Positions 39,452-48,540 of a DNA stretch of 64,000 nucleotides are shown in pieces; position 1 is the stretch's first letter, and each line of letters begins with the position of its first letter. Both the position numbers and the translations under genes were made by a program. The stretch is taken from positions 2,232,001 through 2,296,000 of the forward strand of contig NZ_CP085840.1 of assembly GCF_020715685.1 (NCBI RefSeq), written 5' to 3'. This DNA comes from Dermatobacter hominis (GTDB lineage: Bacteria; Actinomycetota; Acidimicrobiia; Acidimicrobiales; Microtrichaceae). The notes under the pieces were generated by a model, which ran no database searches, was not told the DNA's origin, and saw nothing but the letters and a program-made list of their open reading frames with translations.

Positions 39452-40627
39452 TCAGAGGTAGAAGCGCTTCGGCCCCCGCCGGAGCTTCACGCTGAGCTCC
39501 TCGGGGATGTCGAAGTCGGGGCGCTCGTGACCCCGGTTCGACGTCATAAACCCGTCGATCGCCGCCCCGCCGACCTGGCGGAGGAGCACCCGCATCACCT
39601 GGTTGCTGCGCTCGTCGACGTGGACCAGCCGGCTCGTCCACGTCACCGGGCCGTCGAGCACGAGTCCCCACGGCGACGGACCGACGCCGAGCAGCGTCGC
39701 GACGTCGGGCCCGACGAACCAGCGCACCGCGGCCGGGACCACGCCTCGCAGCGGCGGGAGCGCCACCATGCCCTCGAGCGCCTCGATCAGCGCCCGGGTC
39801 AGCTCACGCCCGTCGCGGCTGTGGTCGAGCTGACGTGACCGGATCAGGTCGGCGGCCGCCCCTGCCTCCTGGCGGTCGCTCGGCAGGATCGACGGGTCGA
39901 TCCCGAGCAGCGACCCGACCACGCACCACAGGTGCAGGTACGCCTCGGCGTGCTCGTCCTGGTACTCGACGCCGAGCTTGTCGAGCACCTCGAACACCGT
40001 GACGGTGAACGTCAGCATCCCGCCGAGCAGGTCCTCCTGGTTGATCGGCACGCCCCAGCCCGAGCACCACCCGTGGGCCGGGACCGGGAGGTGCTCGCTC
40101 CGCGGGACCGCCGGGTCCTCGAGGATGAAGTGGCGCACCGCGGCGTGCATGAGGCGGACCCGGCGGGTGTCCTGGTAGCCGCACCCGGTGCCGGTCACGA
40201 GACCGCCCGGCCGGGTGACGTTGAGGATCATCTGCGCCGTCTCCATGACCCGACGGACGAGGTCGCTCGTCAACCGGCCGGTGAGCGTGAGGACCCGCGC
40301 CCCCCGGGGCGAGGCGTAGCCCGCCGGCAGCGAGCCGCAGAACAGGGCCGAGCCGATCTCGAGCGAGTGGTCCTGGAAGAACTGCGCGCCCAGCTCGACC
40401 CGTTCCCGGTCGACCGGGATGGGCGGCTCCGGGCTGGCCTGGAGGTAGTCGTTGACGACCGGCGAGCAGTCGTCGTCGGCGAACCGCAGCCGTCGCGCCA
40501 GCTGGGCGACGATGTCAGAGGGCAGCACGGTCGTGCTCCACTCGGCGTGCTCCAGGATGAGCGCGTCGGCCGGGGGGTCACCCCGTCCGCTCATCTCGTC
40601 GAGCACCTCGTGCGTCACGAGCGCCAT
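39452..40627 (-). CDS. DUF2236 (MpaB/Lcp-like) oxygenase
   Basis: A 391-residue protein of the DUF2236 family, whose characterised members (rubber oxygenase Lcp, MpaB) are haem-dependent enzymes. Visible blocks are GSALFCGSLPAGYASPRGAR, LTLTGRLTSDLVRRVMETA, TGCGYQDTRRVRLMHAAVRHF with the conserved His and Arg, and WGVPINQEDLLGGMLTFTVTV. There is no signal peptide, so it is probably cytosolic or not Tat-exported. The ATG start is at 40627 with TAGTCT about 30 bases upstream and a GGGGAGG ribosome binding site. It is divergent from a DyP peroxidase operon, so both haem-protein units may share a role. The substrate is unknown. Confidence 0.8.
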   Translation of the reverse strand: MALVTHEVLDEMSGRGDPPADALILEHAEWSTTVLPSDIVAQLARRLRFADDDCSPVVNDYLQASPEPPIPVDRERVELGAQFFQDHSLEIGSALFCGSLPAGYASPRGARVLTLTGRLTSDLVRRVMETAQMILNVTRPGGLVTGTGCGYQDTRRVRLMHAAVRHFILEDPAVPRSEHLPVPAHGWCSGWGVPINQEDLLGGMLTFTVTVFEVLDKLGVEYQDEHAEAYLHLWCVVGSLLGIDPSILPSDRQEAGAAADLIRSRQLDHSRDGRELTRALIEALEGMVALPPLRGVVPAAVRWFVGPDVATLLGVGPSPWGLVLDGPVTWTSRLVHVDERSNQVMRVLLRQVGGAAIDGFMTSNRGHERPDFDIPEELSVKLRRGPKRFYL

Positions 40628-40696
40628 CTCCGAGCACCTCCCCTCTCCCGGGTGAAAGACTACTGACCTGCGTTCACGCTGGAGAGGGGGAACGCG
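40628..40696. promoter_or_regulatory. Divergent promoter region of oxygenase and DyP operon
   Basis: The 69-base gap contains TAGTCT on the minus strand and GAGAGGGGG before the plus-strand ATG at 40697. One short region therefore serves both directions, which would allow joint control. Confidence 0.4.
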
Positions 40697-41236
40697 ATGG
40701 CGAACACGGCCGGCCAGGCGACGGCCACGACGCTCCTGATCCCGTTGCGACGTGGGTGGGCGCTGTGGTGCCGCCTCCTGTTCGCCGCGTCCCGGCGCTT
40801 CCCGTGGATCAGCGAGCCGCTGCGCAGGCAGTCGTTCATCCACATGGCGCACTGGTCGCTCGTCGACGAGCTCGGCGGGCAACCGCTCGGGCGGACCGCG
40901 ATCTACTTCGAGAGCAACTTCGACGCCTCGATGGAGGAGTACGTCGACGTGTTCGTGCAGGCCGTGCCATGGCACATGCGCGTCGTGTGGGCCGGCGGCG
41001 TCGGCTACCCGGGGCTGTACCCGAGCGACCGCTACCAGCAGTGGAGCAACGCCCACGCCAACGCCGTGCAGCACTACTACGCGGCCTACGACGACGCGAC
41101 GACCTCGGGGGTGGCGGCAGCGGTGCGGGTCGACGACCGCCTGCGGCCGTTCATCGAGCGCGCCCACGACATGGACGACGAGACGTTCAATCGGGAGTAC
41201 GAGCGGCTGCTGACCGAGGTGGGACCGTGGCTGTGA
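40697..41236 (+). CDS. Protein of unknown function, first gene of the DyP operon
   Basis: A 179-residue protein that I do not recognise. It has no clear signal peptide or membrane span; its N-terminus is LLIPLRRGWALWCRLLFAASRRF. Notable blocks are GRTAIYFESNFDASMEEYVDVFVQ and MRVVWAGGVGYPGLYPSDRYQQW. The length and fold suggest a small ferredoxin-like or dimeric alpha/beta-barrel domain, but this is a guess. The ATG start has GAGAGGGGG upstream. The stop overlaps the next gene start (GTGA). Its operon position links it to the peroxidase two genes later. Confidence 0.6.
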   Translation: MANTAGQATATTLLIPLRRGWALWCRLLFAASRRFPWISEPLRRQSFIHMAHWSLVDELGGQPLGRTAIYFESNFDASMEEYVDVFVQAVPWHMRVVWAGGVGYPGLYPSDRYQQWSNAHANAVQHYYAAYDDATTSGVAAAVRVDDRLRPFIERAHDMDDETFNREYERLLTEVGPWL

Positions 41237-41997
41237 CCCCGCCCGAGGACCGGTCGACCGACGGGTCGGCGCTCGACATCACCGGCGCCGACGGCCGCGC
41301 GCTCGACGACGCTGCGCTCGACGGTGCCGCGCTCGACGGTGCCGCGCTCGACGGTGCCGCGCTCGAGCCGGTCGTCCTGCCGGGCCCGCCGCCCGTCCTC
41401 GCGCCCGACGGGACGCCGCTCATCACCTCGTTCACGTCCATCTGCCCGCTGCGGCCGGACGTCGACGCCGACGAGCTGCGGTCGGTCCTCGCCGGGCTGC
41501 CGGTCGGGCCCGGGAGCCCGCTGGCCGTCGAGGGGACCCACTACGCGCGGTTGCAGGTGATCGACGAGGTCGTCGGCCGCCGCCGGCGCCGGCGACCGCT
41601 CGGCGCAGCGCTGCTGGTGCTGTCGGCCGACGTCGACGGCACCGTCGAGGCCTGGCTCGACGCACTCCTCGGGCAGCCGGGCCCGTTCGCCGGCGTGCTG
41701 TCGCGGTGCCAGGGCGCACCCGACCCCACGGCGGCCGACTTCGCGGCCGACGCCCGGGCCTACCTGCTCCGGTACCGCGTGCCCGTGGCGCTGCACTACG
41801 TCAACGACGGCGGCCGGACCGTCGGCGAGGTGCGGCTCGCGCTGGACCGCCACCGCCGCCTGGCCGGGCTCGCGCTCGGCCACCGGGCCAGCGCGCCGGC
41901 GGCGCGCCGAGCTGCGTTCCTCGCCGCTTTCCCGAGGATCGAGCCCCCTGCGGCGGGCGATCGGACGGGCGGCACGGACGACGAGGTGCGACGGTGA
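41233..41997 (+). CDS. Protein of unknown function with AALDG repeats, second gene of the DyP operon
   Basis: A 254-residue protein. The first 50 residues contain four AALDG-like repeats (DDAALDGAALDGAALDGAAL), encoded by near-perfect 15-base DNA repeats at 41310-41370. The remainder is an alpha/beta domain with PLITSFTSICPLRPDVDADELR and THYARLQVIDEV, resembling small DyP-partner proteins that also carry a ferredoxin-like fold. GTG 41233 overlaps the previous stop; a GTG six bases upstream is an alternative. Stop overlaps the peroxidase start. Function unknown; the repeats may vary between strains. Confidence 0.6.
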   Translation: MTPPEDRSTDGSALDITGADGRALDDAALDGAALDGAALDGAALEPVVLPGPPPVLAPDGTPLITSFTSICPLRPDVDADELRSVLAGLPVGPGSPLAVEGTHYARLQVIDEVVGRRRRRRPLGAALLVLSADVDGTVEAWLDALLGQPGPFAGVLSRCQGAPDPTAADFAADARAYLLRYRVPVALHYVNDGGRTVGEVRLALDRHRRLAGLALGHRASAPAARRAAFLAAFPRIEPPAAGDRTGGTDDEVRR

Positions 41998-43412
41998 ACG
42001 CCCTCGCCGGACCCCTCGGCTCGGTCGTGCGGACCGCCCGGGCTCGCCTCGGCCCGCGCCGGCTGTCGCGCGCCACCCTGGCCGACATCCAGGGCAACGT
42101 GCTGCGGGCCTTCGACGACGATCACGCCGAGCTTCTGCTGGTCGCAGTCGACGACCCTGTGGCCGGCCGGCGCCTGCTGCGCGAGCTGCTCCCCGACGTC
42201 ACCGACGCGACCGAGTGGGTCGTCCCGCCGGCCGTCACCACCAACGTGGCCCTCAGCGCGGCCGGCCTGGCGCGCCTCGGGATGGCCCAGGAGCTCGTCG
42301 ACGACCTGCCGCCGGCGTTCCGCGAGGGCATGGCGAGGCGTGCCGGCCGACTCGGCGACGACGGTCCCGCTGCACCGGTGCACTGGGACCCCGGGCTGCG
42401 GGACGACACCGCCCACGTCCTGATCACGCTCACCGCGTGGCGCGCCGACCGGCTCGACGACCACGCCGCCGCCCTCGCCACCCGGATCGGGCGCGACCCC
42501 GGGCTCGACCTGGCCCACCGCCAGCGGGCCGAGCGGTTCGACGACCGTCGCGAGCACTTCGGATTCGTCGACGGCATCGCGCAGCCGCGCCTCGCCGGCA
42601 TCGACGGCCCTCGAACGGCGCCGACCGGGACGCCGGTGCGCCTGGGGTGGCGATCGCTGCCGGTCGGCGAGTTCGTGCTCGGCCACGTCGACGCCGAGGG
42701 CGTCCGCTCCCCCACGCCGGCCCGGGGATGGACCCGCAACGGCTCCTTCGTCGTCGTCCGGAAGCTGCACCAGGACGTCGCCGCGTTCCGGTCGCTCGTC
42801 CGGGTCACCGGTGCGGACTACCCCGGCGGCCCCGATCTGCTGGCGGCCAAGCTCGTCGGCCGGTGGCCCGACGGCACGCCGCTGGCCACCTCGCCCGACG
42901 GGCCGGACCCTCGGATCGCCGACGACCCGGCCCGGGTCAACGACTTCCGCTTCGCCGACGACCCCGAGGGGCTGCGGTGCCCGGTCGGCGCCCACGTCCG
43001 CCGCATGAACCCGCGCGACGGGGCGGGCGTCGGCGGCACGATGACCACCCGCCACCGGATCATCCGTCGCGGTCTGCCCTACGGGCCGCGCCTCGCCGAC
43101 GACGGCGGGGTCCCGCGCGACGACGGTGTCGACCGCGGGCTGCTGTTCGTCGGCTTCGTCGCCGACATCGAGCGCCAGTTCGAGTTCCTCCAACGGCGCT
43201 GGGCCTACGACGGCGATGCGCTGCGGCTCGGCCGGGACCCCGACCCGCTGCTCGGGCCTCCCGAGCCGCACGACGGCGCCCGGTTCAAGGTCCCGGGTGC
43301 TCCGCCCTACCTGCTGCCGATCGACCGACCGCTCGTGGTGCTGCGCGGCGGGGGCTACTTCTTCCAGCCGGGGATCGCCGCGCTCACCACGCTCGCCGAC
43401 GGCCGCACCTGA
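41994..43412 (+). CDS. DyP-type haem peroxidase
   Basis: A 472-residue dye-decolourising peroxidase. The distal haem motif appears as EHFGFVDGIAQP, carrying the catalytic Asp of the GxxDG motif, and the proximal haem ligand His is in CPVGAHVRRMNPRD. The following RHRIIRRGLPYG and GLLFVGFVADIERQFEFLQRRW are strongly conserved in the family. There is no Tat signal peptide, so it acts in the cytosol or in a compartment. GTG 41994 overlaps the previous stop. It peroxidises substrates with hydrogen peroxide; encapsulin is not encoded in the window. Confidence 0.9.
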   Translation: MNALAGPLGSVVRTARARLGPRRLSRATLADIQGNVLRAFDDDHAELLLVAVDDPVAGRRLLRELLPDVTDATEWVVPPAVTTNVALSAAGLARLGMAQELVDDLPPAFREGMARRAGRLGDDGPAAPVHWDPGLRDDTAHVLITLTAWRADRLDDHAAALATRIGRDPGLDLAHRQRAERFDDRREHFGFVDGIAQPRLAGIDGPRTAPTGTPVRLGWRSLPVGEFVLGHVDAEGVRSPTPARGWTRNGSFVVVRKLHQDVAAFRSLVRVTGADYPGGPDLLAAKLVGRWPDGTPLATSPDGPDPRIADDPARVNDFRFADDPEGLRCPVGAHVRRMNPRDGAGVGGTMTTRHRIIRRGLPYGPRLADDGGVPRDDGVDRGLLFVGFVADIERQFEFLQRRWAYDGDALRLGRDPDPLLGPPEPHDGARFKVPGAPPYLLPIDRPLVVLRGGGYFFQPGIAALTTLADGRT

Positions 43413-43481
43413 CGGACCGGAGCGCGCCGCCGGCGGCGGCGCCCACCCGGCGCGCCCGTCGGAGCGCCCGTCGGGGTCCGG

Positions 43482-46400
43482 TCAGCCCACGCGTGCCGCG
43501 ACCAGCTCGGCGCGGTGCTGGATGCTGCCGGCGCCGACCGACGCGGCCAGCGCGACCGCCTCGGCGAGCGACTCGCGGGCCCGGCCCTCGTCGCCCGGCC
43601 CGCCACGGGTCGAGTACATCACCGCCGCCGCCAGCAGCGACTCGGCGGTCCACGCCGGCGCGCGCAGCGCCCGGTGCACCTCGACCGCCTGCGTCAGCAG
43701 GTCCTCGGCCTCGTCGAAGCGACCGAGCGTCACCGCGACCTGGCCGACGGCGCCGGCCACCGACCGCCCGGCCGTCGTCCCGGTCCAGACCACCTGGTCC
43801 CGCCACGGCACCAGCCGCTCGTGCAGCAGCAGCGCGGCCTCCTCGTCGTCGAAGAACGCGGCGAGCTCGGCGTTCATGGTCATCGACGCCAGCCAGAGGC
43901 CGTTGTGGCGGTAGCGGGCGAACCCGTCGACGACGTCCTCCCGGAACAGGTCGTGGCCGTCGCGGCGCCCCAGGTCCCGGTAGCAGATGCCGAGCGCGGG
44001 GCGGAACGCCTCGATGTCGGGCGCGGCCTCGACGACCGCGACCAGCAGGTCGACCAGCTCGTCGACCCGGCCCTGCGCCCGGCGGATCTCGAACAGGTGC
44101 GACGCGTAGACCTCGTCGACGTCGGGCATGCCGGCCTCCTGGCCGACCTCGTGCGTGCGCTCCATCAGCGCCTCGGCCTCGTCGGCGCGGCCCTCGATCA
44201 GGTGGGCGTTGATCGCGACGAACCCGCCGATCCACTCGAGCAGGCGCTGGCCCGTCGCGGCCGCAGCGGGCAGCACCTGCGGGACGAGCTGCTGGAAGAG
44301 CGCGGCGTCGCCGTGCTCGAGCGCCACGATGCTGTAGGAGTTCACCGCCCAGAACCACTCGACCGGGTCGTCGAGCGCCTGCGCCAGCCGGTGGTGCTCC
44401 TCGGCGACCCGCACCCGCTCGTCGAGGAACCACGGCAGCCGGTGCACGAGCTCCCACGACCGGAGGAGGTAGGCCAGCGTCGCCGGCTGCCCGAGCCGGC
44501 GACCCATGGCCACCGCCTCGTCCGACAGCACGAGGCGCGCCTCGGGGTCCTCGCCGAACCCGAGCTCGACCGCGGTGGTGGCGAGCAGCTTCGCCGCCGC
44601 GGGGTGGTCGCCGTCGCCGAAGGCGGCCCGGGCCTCCTGCAGCTCGTCGATCCGCTCGGGGTCGACCGACCCGCTGCTCGACCAGAAGCCGCGGAAGTTG
44701 GCGAGCGCGACCTCGGCCCGCAGGTCCGGCGAACCGAGCTCCCGGGCCAGGCCGGCGGCGCGGCGCAGTGTGTCGACGTACACGCCCAGGCCGGCGTCCC
44801 GCTGGGCCACGCCGAGGCTGAGGAGGAGCTCGCCGACCAGCTCGACGTCGGGCTCGACCTCGTCGGCCATCTCGAGCGCCCGCTCGAACCAGCGGATCGC
44901 CTCGCCCGGCGCGAGCTGGCCGTCGGCGCGCCGTCCGGCCTCGCGCGCCCAGGCGATCGCCGCGCGCGTGGTCATGCGATCACGGCCCTCGTAGGCGTGG
45001 CGGGCGACCTCGGCCACCGCGCTCAGGTCGGTCACCGCCGCCGGCTCGCCGCCGACGAGGCGCTGCAGGACCTGGGCGGCGTGGCGGTGCAGCTGCGAGC
45101 GGCGCAGCACGGACAGGTCGCCGTAGAGGGTGCGGCCGACGATCCCGTGCGCGAACGAGCACGTGCCGGCGTGCCGGCTGGACGGGCGGAGCAGGCCCGC
45201 CGCCGTGGCGCGCTCCAGGTGGTCGACCAGGGCGTCGTCCTCGATCCCGGCGAGGGTCGCCAGGACACCGAGGTCGAACTCGAGGCCCAGCACCGCCGCG
45301 GCCGCCAGCACGCGGCCCGTGGCGTCGCCGAGGCGCTGCACCCGACGCCGGACGACCTCGAGCACGGTCGTCGGCAGCGTCGCGGCGATCCCCGCGTCGT
45401 CGGGCGACGGCTGGCCGTCGAAGCCGATGCCGCCCTCCTCCCGGAGGTGGCGGACCATCTCGGTCACGAAGAACGGGTTGCCGTCGGTCTCGCGGGCGAT
45501 GACGTCGGCGATCCGGCGCGCCGGCGCCGGGAGCGGGTGGCCGACGACCTGCTCGACGAGCGTGGCGACGCCGCCGGTGTCGAGGCCGTCGAGGTCGAGC
45601 GCGACGAGCCGGCCGGCCGCCGACTGCTCGGCCCGCATGTCGTTGAGCGGGTTGTCGGCGTCGAGCTCGCCCCGTCGGTAGACGGTGAGGAGCATCAGGC
45701 CGGGGACGGCCTCGTCGGCCAGGAACCTCGTGAGGTGCACGGTCGAGCGGTCGGCCAGGTGCAGGTCGTCGAGGACGAGCACCACGGGCCGGGCCGACGC
45801 GAGGTCGGTGAGCAGTCCCACGACGGCCCGGTACAGGCGGTAGAGCTCGGTCTCCGGGTCGGTCGGCGCCGGCTCCTCGAGCGATCCGAGGCGGGCCGCG
45901 AGCTCGGGCACCAGCCGGCCGAGCTCGGCACCGTGCTCGCCGACGTGCTCGGCCAGGATGCTCACGTCGAGATGGGCGACGAGGTGGGCCAGCGCCTCGC
46001 GGTACGGGCCGAAGGGGACGAGCAGCTCCTCCCGCGCCCGGCCGACCACGACGACCGCGCCGCGGTCGTGGGCCAGCCGCGCCAGGTCCTCGGCCAGGCG
46101 GCTCTTGCCGACGCCCGACTCGCCGGTGAGCGACACGACCCGACTGCTGCCGTCCTCGACCGACGCGAGCACGCGCCCGAAGCGCGCCACCTCCGACGAG
46201 CGGCCGACGAGCGGGTCGGCGGCCGACGACGTGGGCCAGCGCAGGGGGACGGCGTGCTGCTCGAGCGGCAGCCACTCGACCGGTCGGGCCGGCACAGGGT
46301 CGGGCAGGCCCTTGAGGTCGTGCTCGACGAGCTCGCCGAAGTCGAAGGCGACGGCTCGACCGGCGAGCAGCCGGACGAGCTCTCCGACGAGGATGCCGCC

Positions 46401-46829
46401 GGCCGGCGCGACGTCGCACAGCCGAGCCGCCTCGACCACCGGCTCGCCGTACCAGTCGCCGTCGTCGAACTCGACGTCGCCGGCGCTCAGCCCGATGCGC
46501 AGCCGGATCGGCTCGGCGAAGCGGCGGTCGAGGTGCTCGACCCGGCGCTGGATCGCGACCGCAGCGGTGAGCCCGCTCGCGGCGTTGGGGAAGACGGCCA
46601 TGATCCCGTCGCCGAGCGACTTCACCTGGCTGCCGTCGACCCGCTCGACCTCCTCACGCAGGATGCCGAAGAGCGAGCCCCGCAGGTGGGCGTTGCCGGC
46701 CGCATCGAGGGCGACGCTGATCCGGGTCGAGTCGACGAGGTCGCAGAACAAGACGGTGAGCGTCTCGACCGCTCCCCGCGTCCACTCCTGGCGAGGTCCG
46801 GACCGACGGGTCCTGTCCTCTTCTCCCAC
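43482..46829 (-). CDS. Class III cyclase-domain / AAA ATPase / TPR regulator
   Basis: A 1115-residue multidomain protein. The class III cyclase homology domain fills residues about 20-180: LTVLFCDLVDSTR and VKSLGDGIMAVF give the metal aspartates, but the VNxAAR motif reads VVEAARL, so the Asn is Glu and catalysis is uncertain. The AAA domain has Walker A GESGVGKSRL and Walker B VVLVLDDLHLAD. The C-terminal 500 residues are TPR-like helices. GTG 46829 is preferred: TACAGT ends eight bases upstream, and the longer frame would start inside a repeat. Probably a signal-responsive regulator. Confidence 0.8.
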   Translation of the reverse strand: MGEEDRTRRSGPRQEWTRGAVETLTVLFCDLVDSTRISVALDAAGNAHLRGSLFGILREEVERVDGSQVKSLGDGIMAVFPNAASGLTAAVAIQRRVEHLDRRFAEPIRLRIGLSAGDVEFDDGDWYGEPVVEAARLCDVAPAGGILVGELVRLLAGRAVAFDFGELVEHDLKGLPDPVPARPVEWLPLEQHAVPLRWPTSSAADPLVGRSSEVARFGRVLASVEDGSSRVVSLTGESGVGKSRLAEDLARLAHDRGAVVVVGRAREELLVPFGPYREALAHLVAHLDVSILAEHVGEHGAELGRLVPELAARLGSLEEPAPTDPETELYRLYRAVVGLLTDLASARPVVLVLDDLHLADRSTVHLTRFLADEAVPGLMLLTVYRRGELDADNPLNDMRAEQSAAGRLVALDLDGLDTGGVATLVEQVVGHPLPAPARRIADVIARETDGNPFFVTEMVRHLREEGGIGFDGQPSPDDAGIAATLPTTVLEVVRRRVQRLGDATGRVLAAAAVLGLEFDLGVLATLAGIEDDALVDHLERATAAGLLRPSSRHAGTCSFAHGIVGRTLYGDLSVLRRSQLHRHAAQVLQRLVGGEPAAVTDLSAVAEVARHAYEGRDRMTTRAAIAWAREAGRRADGQLAPGEAIRWFERALEMADEVEPDVELVGELLLSLGVAQRDAGLGVYVDTLRRAAGLARELGSPDLRAEVALANFRGFWSSSGSVDPERIDELQEARAAFGDGDHPAAAKLLATTAVELGFGEDPEARLVLSDEAVAMGRRLGQPATLAYLLRSWELVHRLPWFLDERVRVAEEHHRLAQALDDPVEWFWAVNSYSIVALEHGDAALFQQLVPQVLPAAAATGQRLLEWIGGFVAINAHLIEGRADEAEALMERTHEVGQEAGMPDVDEVYASHLFEIRRAQGRVDELVDLLVAVVEAAPDIEAFRPALGICYRDLGRRDGHDLFREDVVDGFARYRHNGLWLASMTMNAELAAFFDDEEAALLLHERLVPWRDQVVWTGTTAGRSVAGAVGQVAVTLGRFDEAEDLLTQAVEVHRALRAPAWTAESLLAAAVMYSTRGGPGDEGRARESLAEAVALAASVGAGSIQHRAELVAARVG

Positions 46830-46837
46830 TGGGTGCG

Positions 46838-46843
46838 ACTGTA
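46838..46843 (-). promoter_or_regulatory. -10 of a leaderless transcript (cyclase gene)
   Basis: TACAGT ends eight bases before GTG 46829. It supports the shorter start. Confidence 0.5.
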
Positions 46844-46886
46844 CGACCTGAACGGCCTCCGGGGTACTGCCCGATGACCCATCCGG

Positions 46887-46927
46887 GATATAGGGGTGCA
46901 CAGCGACATCCCTTGTCGCGATCCGCG
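46887..46927 (+). repeat. 41-base repeat, copy 2
   Basis: Identical to copy 1 through GATATAGGGG...TCGCGATCCGCG, including the loop TCCCT. It lies between the purH stop (46969) and the cyclase start, in reverse orientation relative to the purH transcript. Confidence 0.8.
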
Positions 46928-46968
46928 GCCGGAGAAATCGCCCGCCAGCCCGCGGGGGCCGGTCCGGA

Positions 46969-48513
46969 TCAGTGCTTGAAGTGGCGTTCGCCCGTCATCA
47001 CCATCGCCAGGCCGCGCTCGTCGGCCGCCGCGACTACCTCCTCGTCACGGATCGACCCGCCGGGCTGGATCACCGCGGTGACGCCCTGGTCGGCGACCGA
47101 GTCGAGCCCGTCGCGGAAGGGGAAGAACGCGTCGCTCGCCCCGGCACCGCCGTCGGCACGACCGGCCGCCTTCTGGCCCGCGATCTGCGCGGCGTCGACC
47201 CGGCTCTGCTGGCCGGCACCGATGCCGAAGGCCTGGCCGTCCTTCACGAGCACGATCGTGTTCGACGTGACGCGGGCGCACAGGCGCCACGCGAACTCGA
47301 GGTCCGCCCACTCCTGCTCGGTGGGCTGGCGCTCGGTCACGACCTGCCACCTGGAGCGGTCGACGGTGACGACGTCCTTGGTCTGCACCAGCAGCCCGCC
47401 GTCGACGCTGCGCACGTCGAGCGCCGGCACGGTCGGCGGCGGAGCGGTCAGGACGCGGAGGTTGCGCTTCTCGAGCAGCACCATCAGCGCGTCGTCGTCG
47501 TAGCCCGGCGCGATCACGACCTCGGTGAAGATCGGGGCGAGCGCCTTGGCCATCTCGACCGGCACCGTCCGGTTCACGGCGACGATCCCGCCGAAGGCCG
47601 AGGTCGGGTCGCACTCGTGGGCCCGCACGTAGGCGGTGGTGATGTCGTCGGCCACGGCGGCGCCGCACGGGTTGGCGTGCTTGATGATCACGGCTGCGGG
47701 CTCGTCGCCGAGCGAGTGCACCAGACGCCACGCTGCATCGGCGTCGTACACGTTGAGGTACGACATCTCCTTGCCGCCGTGCAGGACCGCGGAGTCCCAG
47801 CAGCTGTCGCCGGTGAACGAGTAGCGGGCGCCGACCTGGTGCGGGTTCTCGCCGTAGCGGAGGGGCTGGGCCAGCGTCGCCGACAGGTGCAACGTGCGCG
47901 GCAGCGGGGCGTGCTCCTCCGGGAGCGGCGGCAGCTCGCCCGGGCCCTCGTCGTCGAACCAGGCGACGATCGCGCTGTCGTACGCCGCGGTGTGGGCGAA
48001 GGCGTCGCGTGCCAGCCGCCGTCGGGTGGTGGCGGACACCTCCCCGTTCGCCCGCAGCTCCTCGAGCACCGGCTGGTAGTCGGCGGGGTCGACGAGCACC
48101 GTGACGTGCGCGTGGTTCTTGGCCGCGCCGCGCACCATGGCCGGGCCGCCGATGTCGATCAGCTCCACCGACGGGTCGGACCGGAACGGGTACAGGTTGA
48201 CGGCGACGAGGTCGATCGGGACGACCCCGTGGGCCTCCATGTCGGCCACGTGGGACGGGTCGTCGCGGTCGGCGAGGATGCCGCCGTGGATCATCGGGTG
48301 GAGCGTGACGACCCGGTGGCCGAGCATCTCGCCGAAGCCGGTGACCTGCTCCGACGGGATGACGGGCAGGCCGGCATCGGCCAGGACCTTGGCGGTGCCG
48401 CCGCTCGACACCAGCTCCCACCCGAGCTCCACCAGCGCGGCGCCCAGCTCGACGACGCCGGTCTTGTCGTAGGCGGACAGCAGTGCGCGGCGGGGACGGG
48501 ACTCGGTGCTCAT
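46969..48513 (-). CDS. purH: Bifunctional AICAR transformylase / IMP cyclohydrolase
   Basis: A 514-residue enzyme for the last two steps of IMP synthesis. The N-terminal cyclohydrolase domain is shown by ALLSAYDKTGVVELG, SSGGTAKVL and HRVVTLHPMIHGGILADRDD. The transformylase domain contains IIKHANPCGAAV with the catalytic Lys-His and ends GERHFKH, as in the family. It uses 10-formyl-THF made by folD in the window. ATG 48513 follows GAGAGCAGAGAG, a moderate ribosome binding site, 27 bases after the purN stop, so the two form an operon. Confidence 0.95.
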   Translation of the reverse strand: MSTESRPRRALLSAYDKTGVVELGAALVELGWELVSSGGTAKVLADAGLPVIPSEQVTGFGEMLGHRVVTLHPMIHGGILADRDDPSHVADMEAHGVVPIDLVAVNLYPFRSDPSVELIDIGGPAMVRGAAKNHAHVTVLVDPADYQPVLEELRANGEVSATTRRRLARDAFAHTAAYDSAIVAWFDDEGPGELPPLPEEHAPLPRTLHLSATLAQPLRYGENPHQVGARYSFTGDSCWDSAVLHGGKEMSYLNVYDADAAWRLVHSLGDEPAAVIIKHANPCGAAVADDITTAYVRAHECDPTSAFGGIVAVNRTVPVEMAKALAPIFTEVVIAPGYDDDALMVLLEKRNLRVLTAPPPTVPALDVRSVDGGLLVQTKDVVTVDRSRWQVVTERQPTEQEWADLEFAWRLCARVTSNTIVLVKDGQAFGIGAGQQSRVDAAQIAGQKAAGRADGGAGASDAFFPFRDGLDSVADQGVTAVIQPGGSIRDEEVVAAADERGLAMVMTGERHFKH

Positions 48514-48540
48514 GGGCTCAGCTCTCTGCTCTCACTCGAC

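Noticed and set aside
46830-46901. GTG 46901 as start of the cyclase gene
   Set aside because: It lies inside the 41-base repeat and adds residues unlike the family; GTG 46829 has a leaderless -10.
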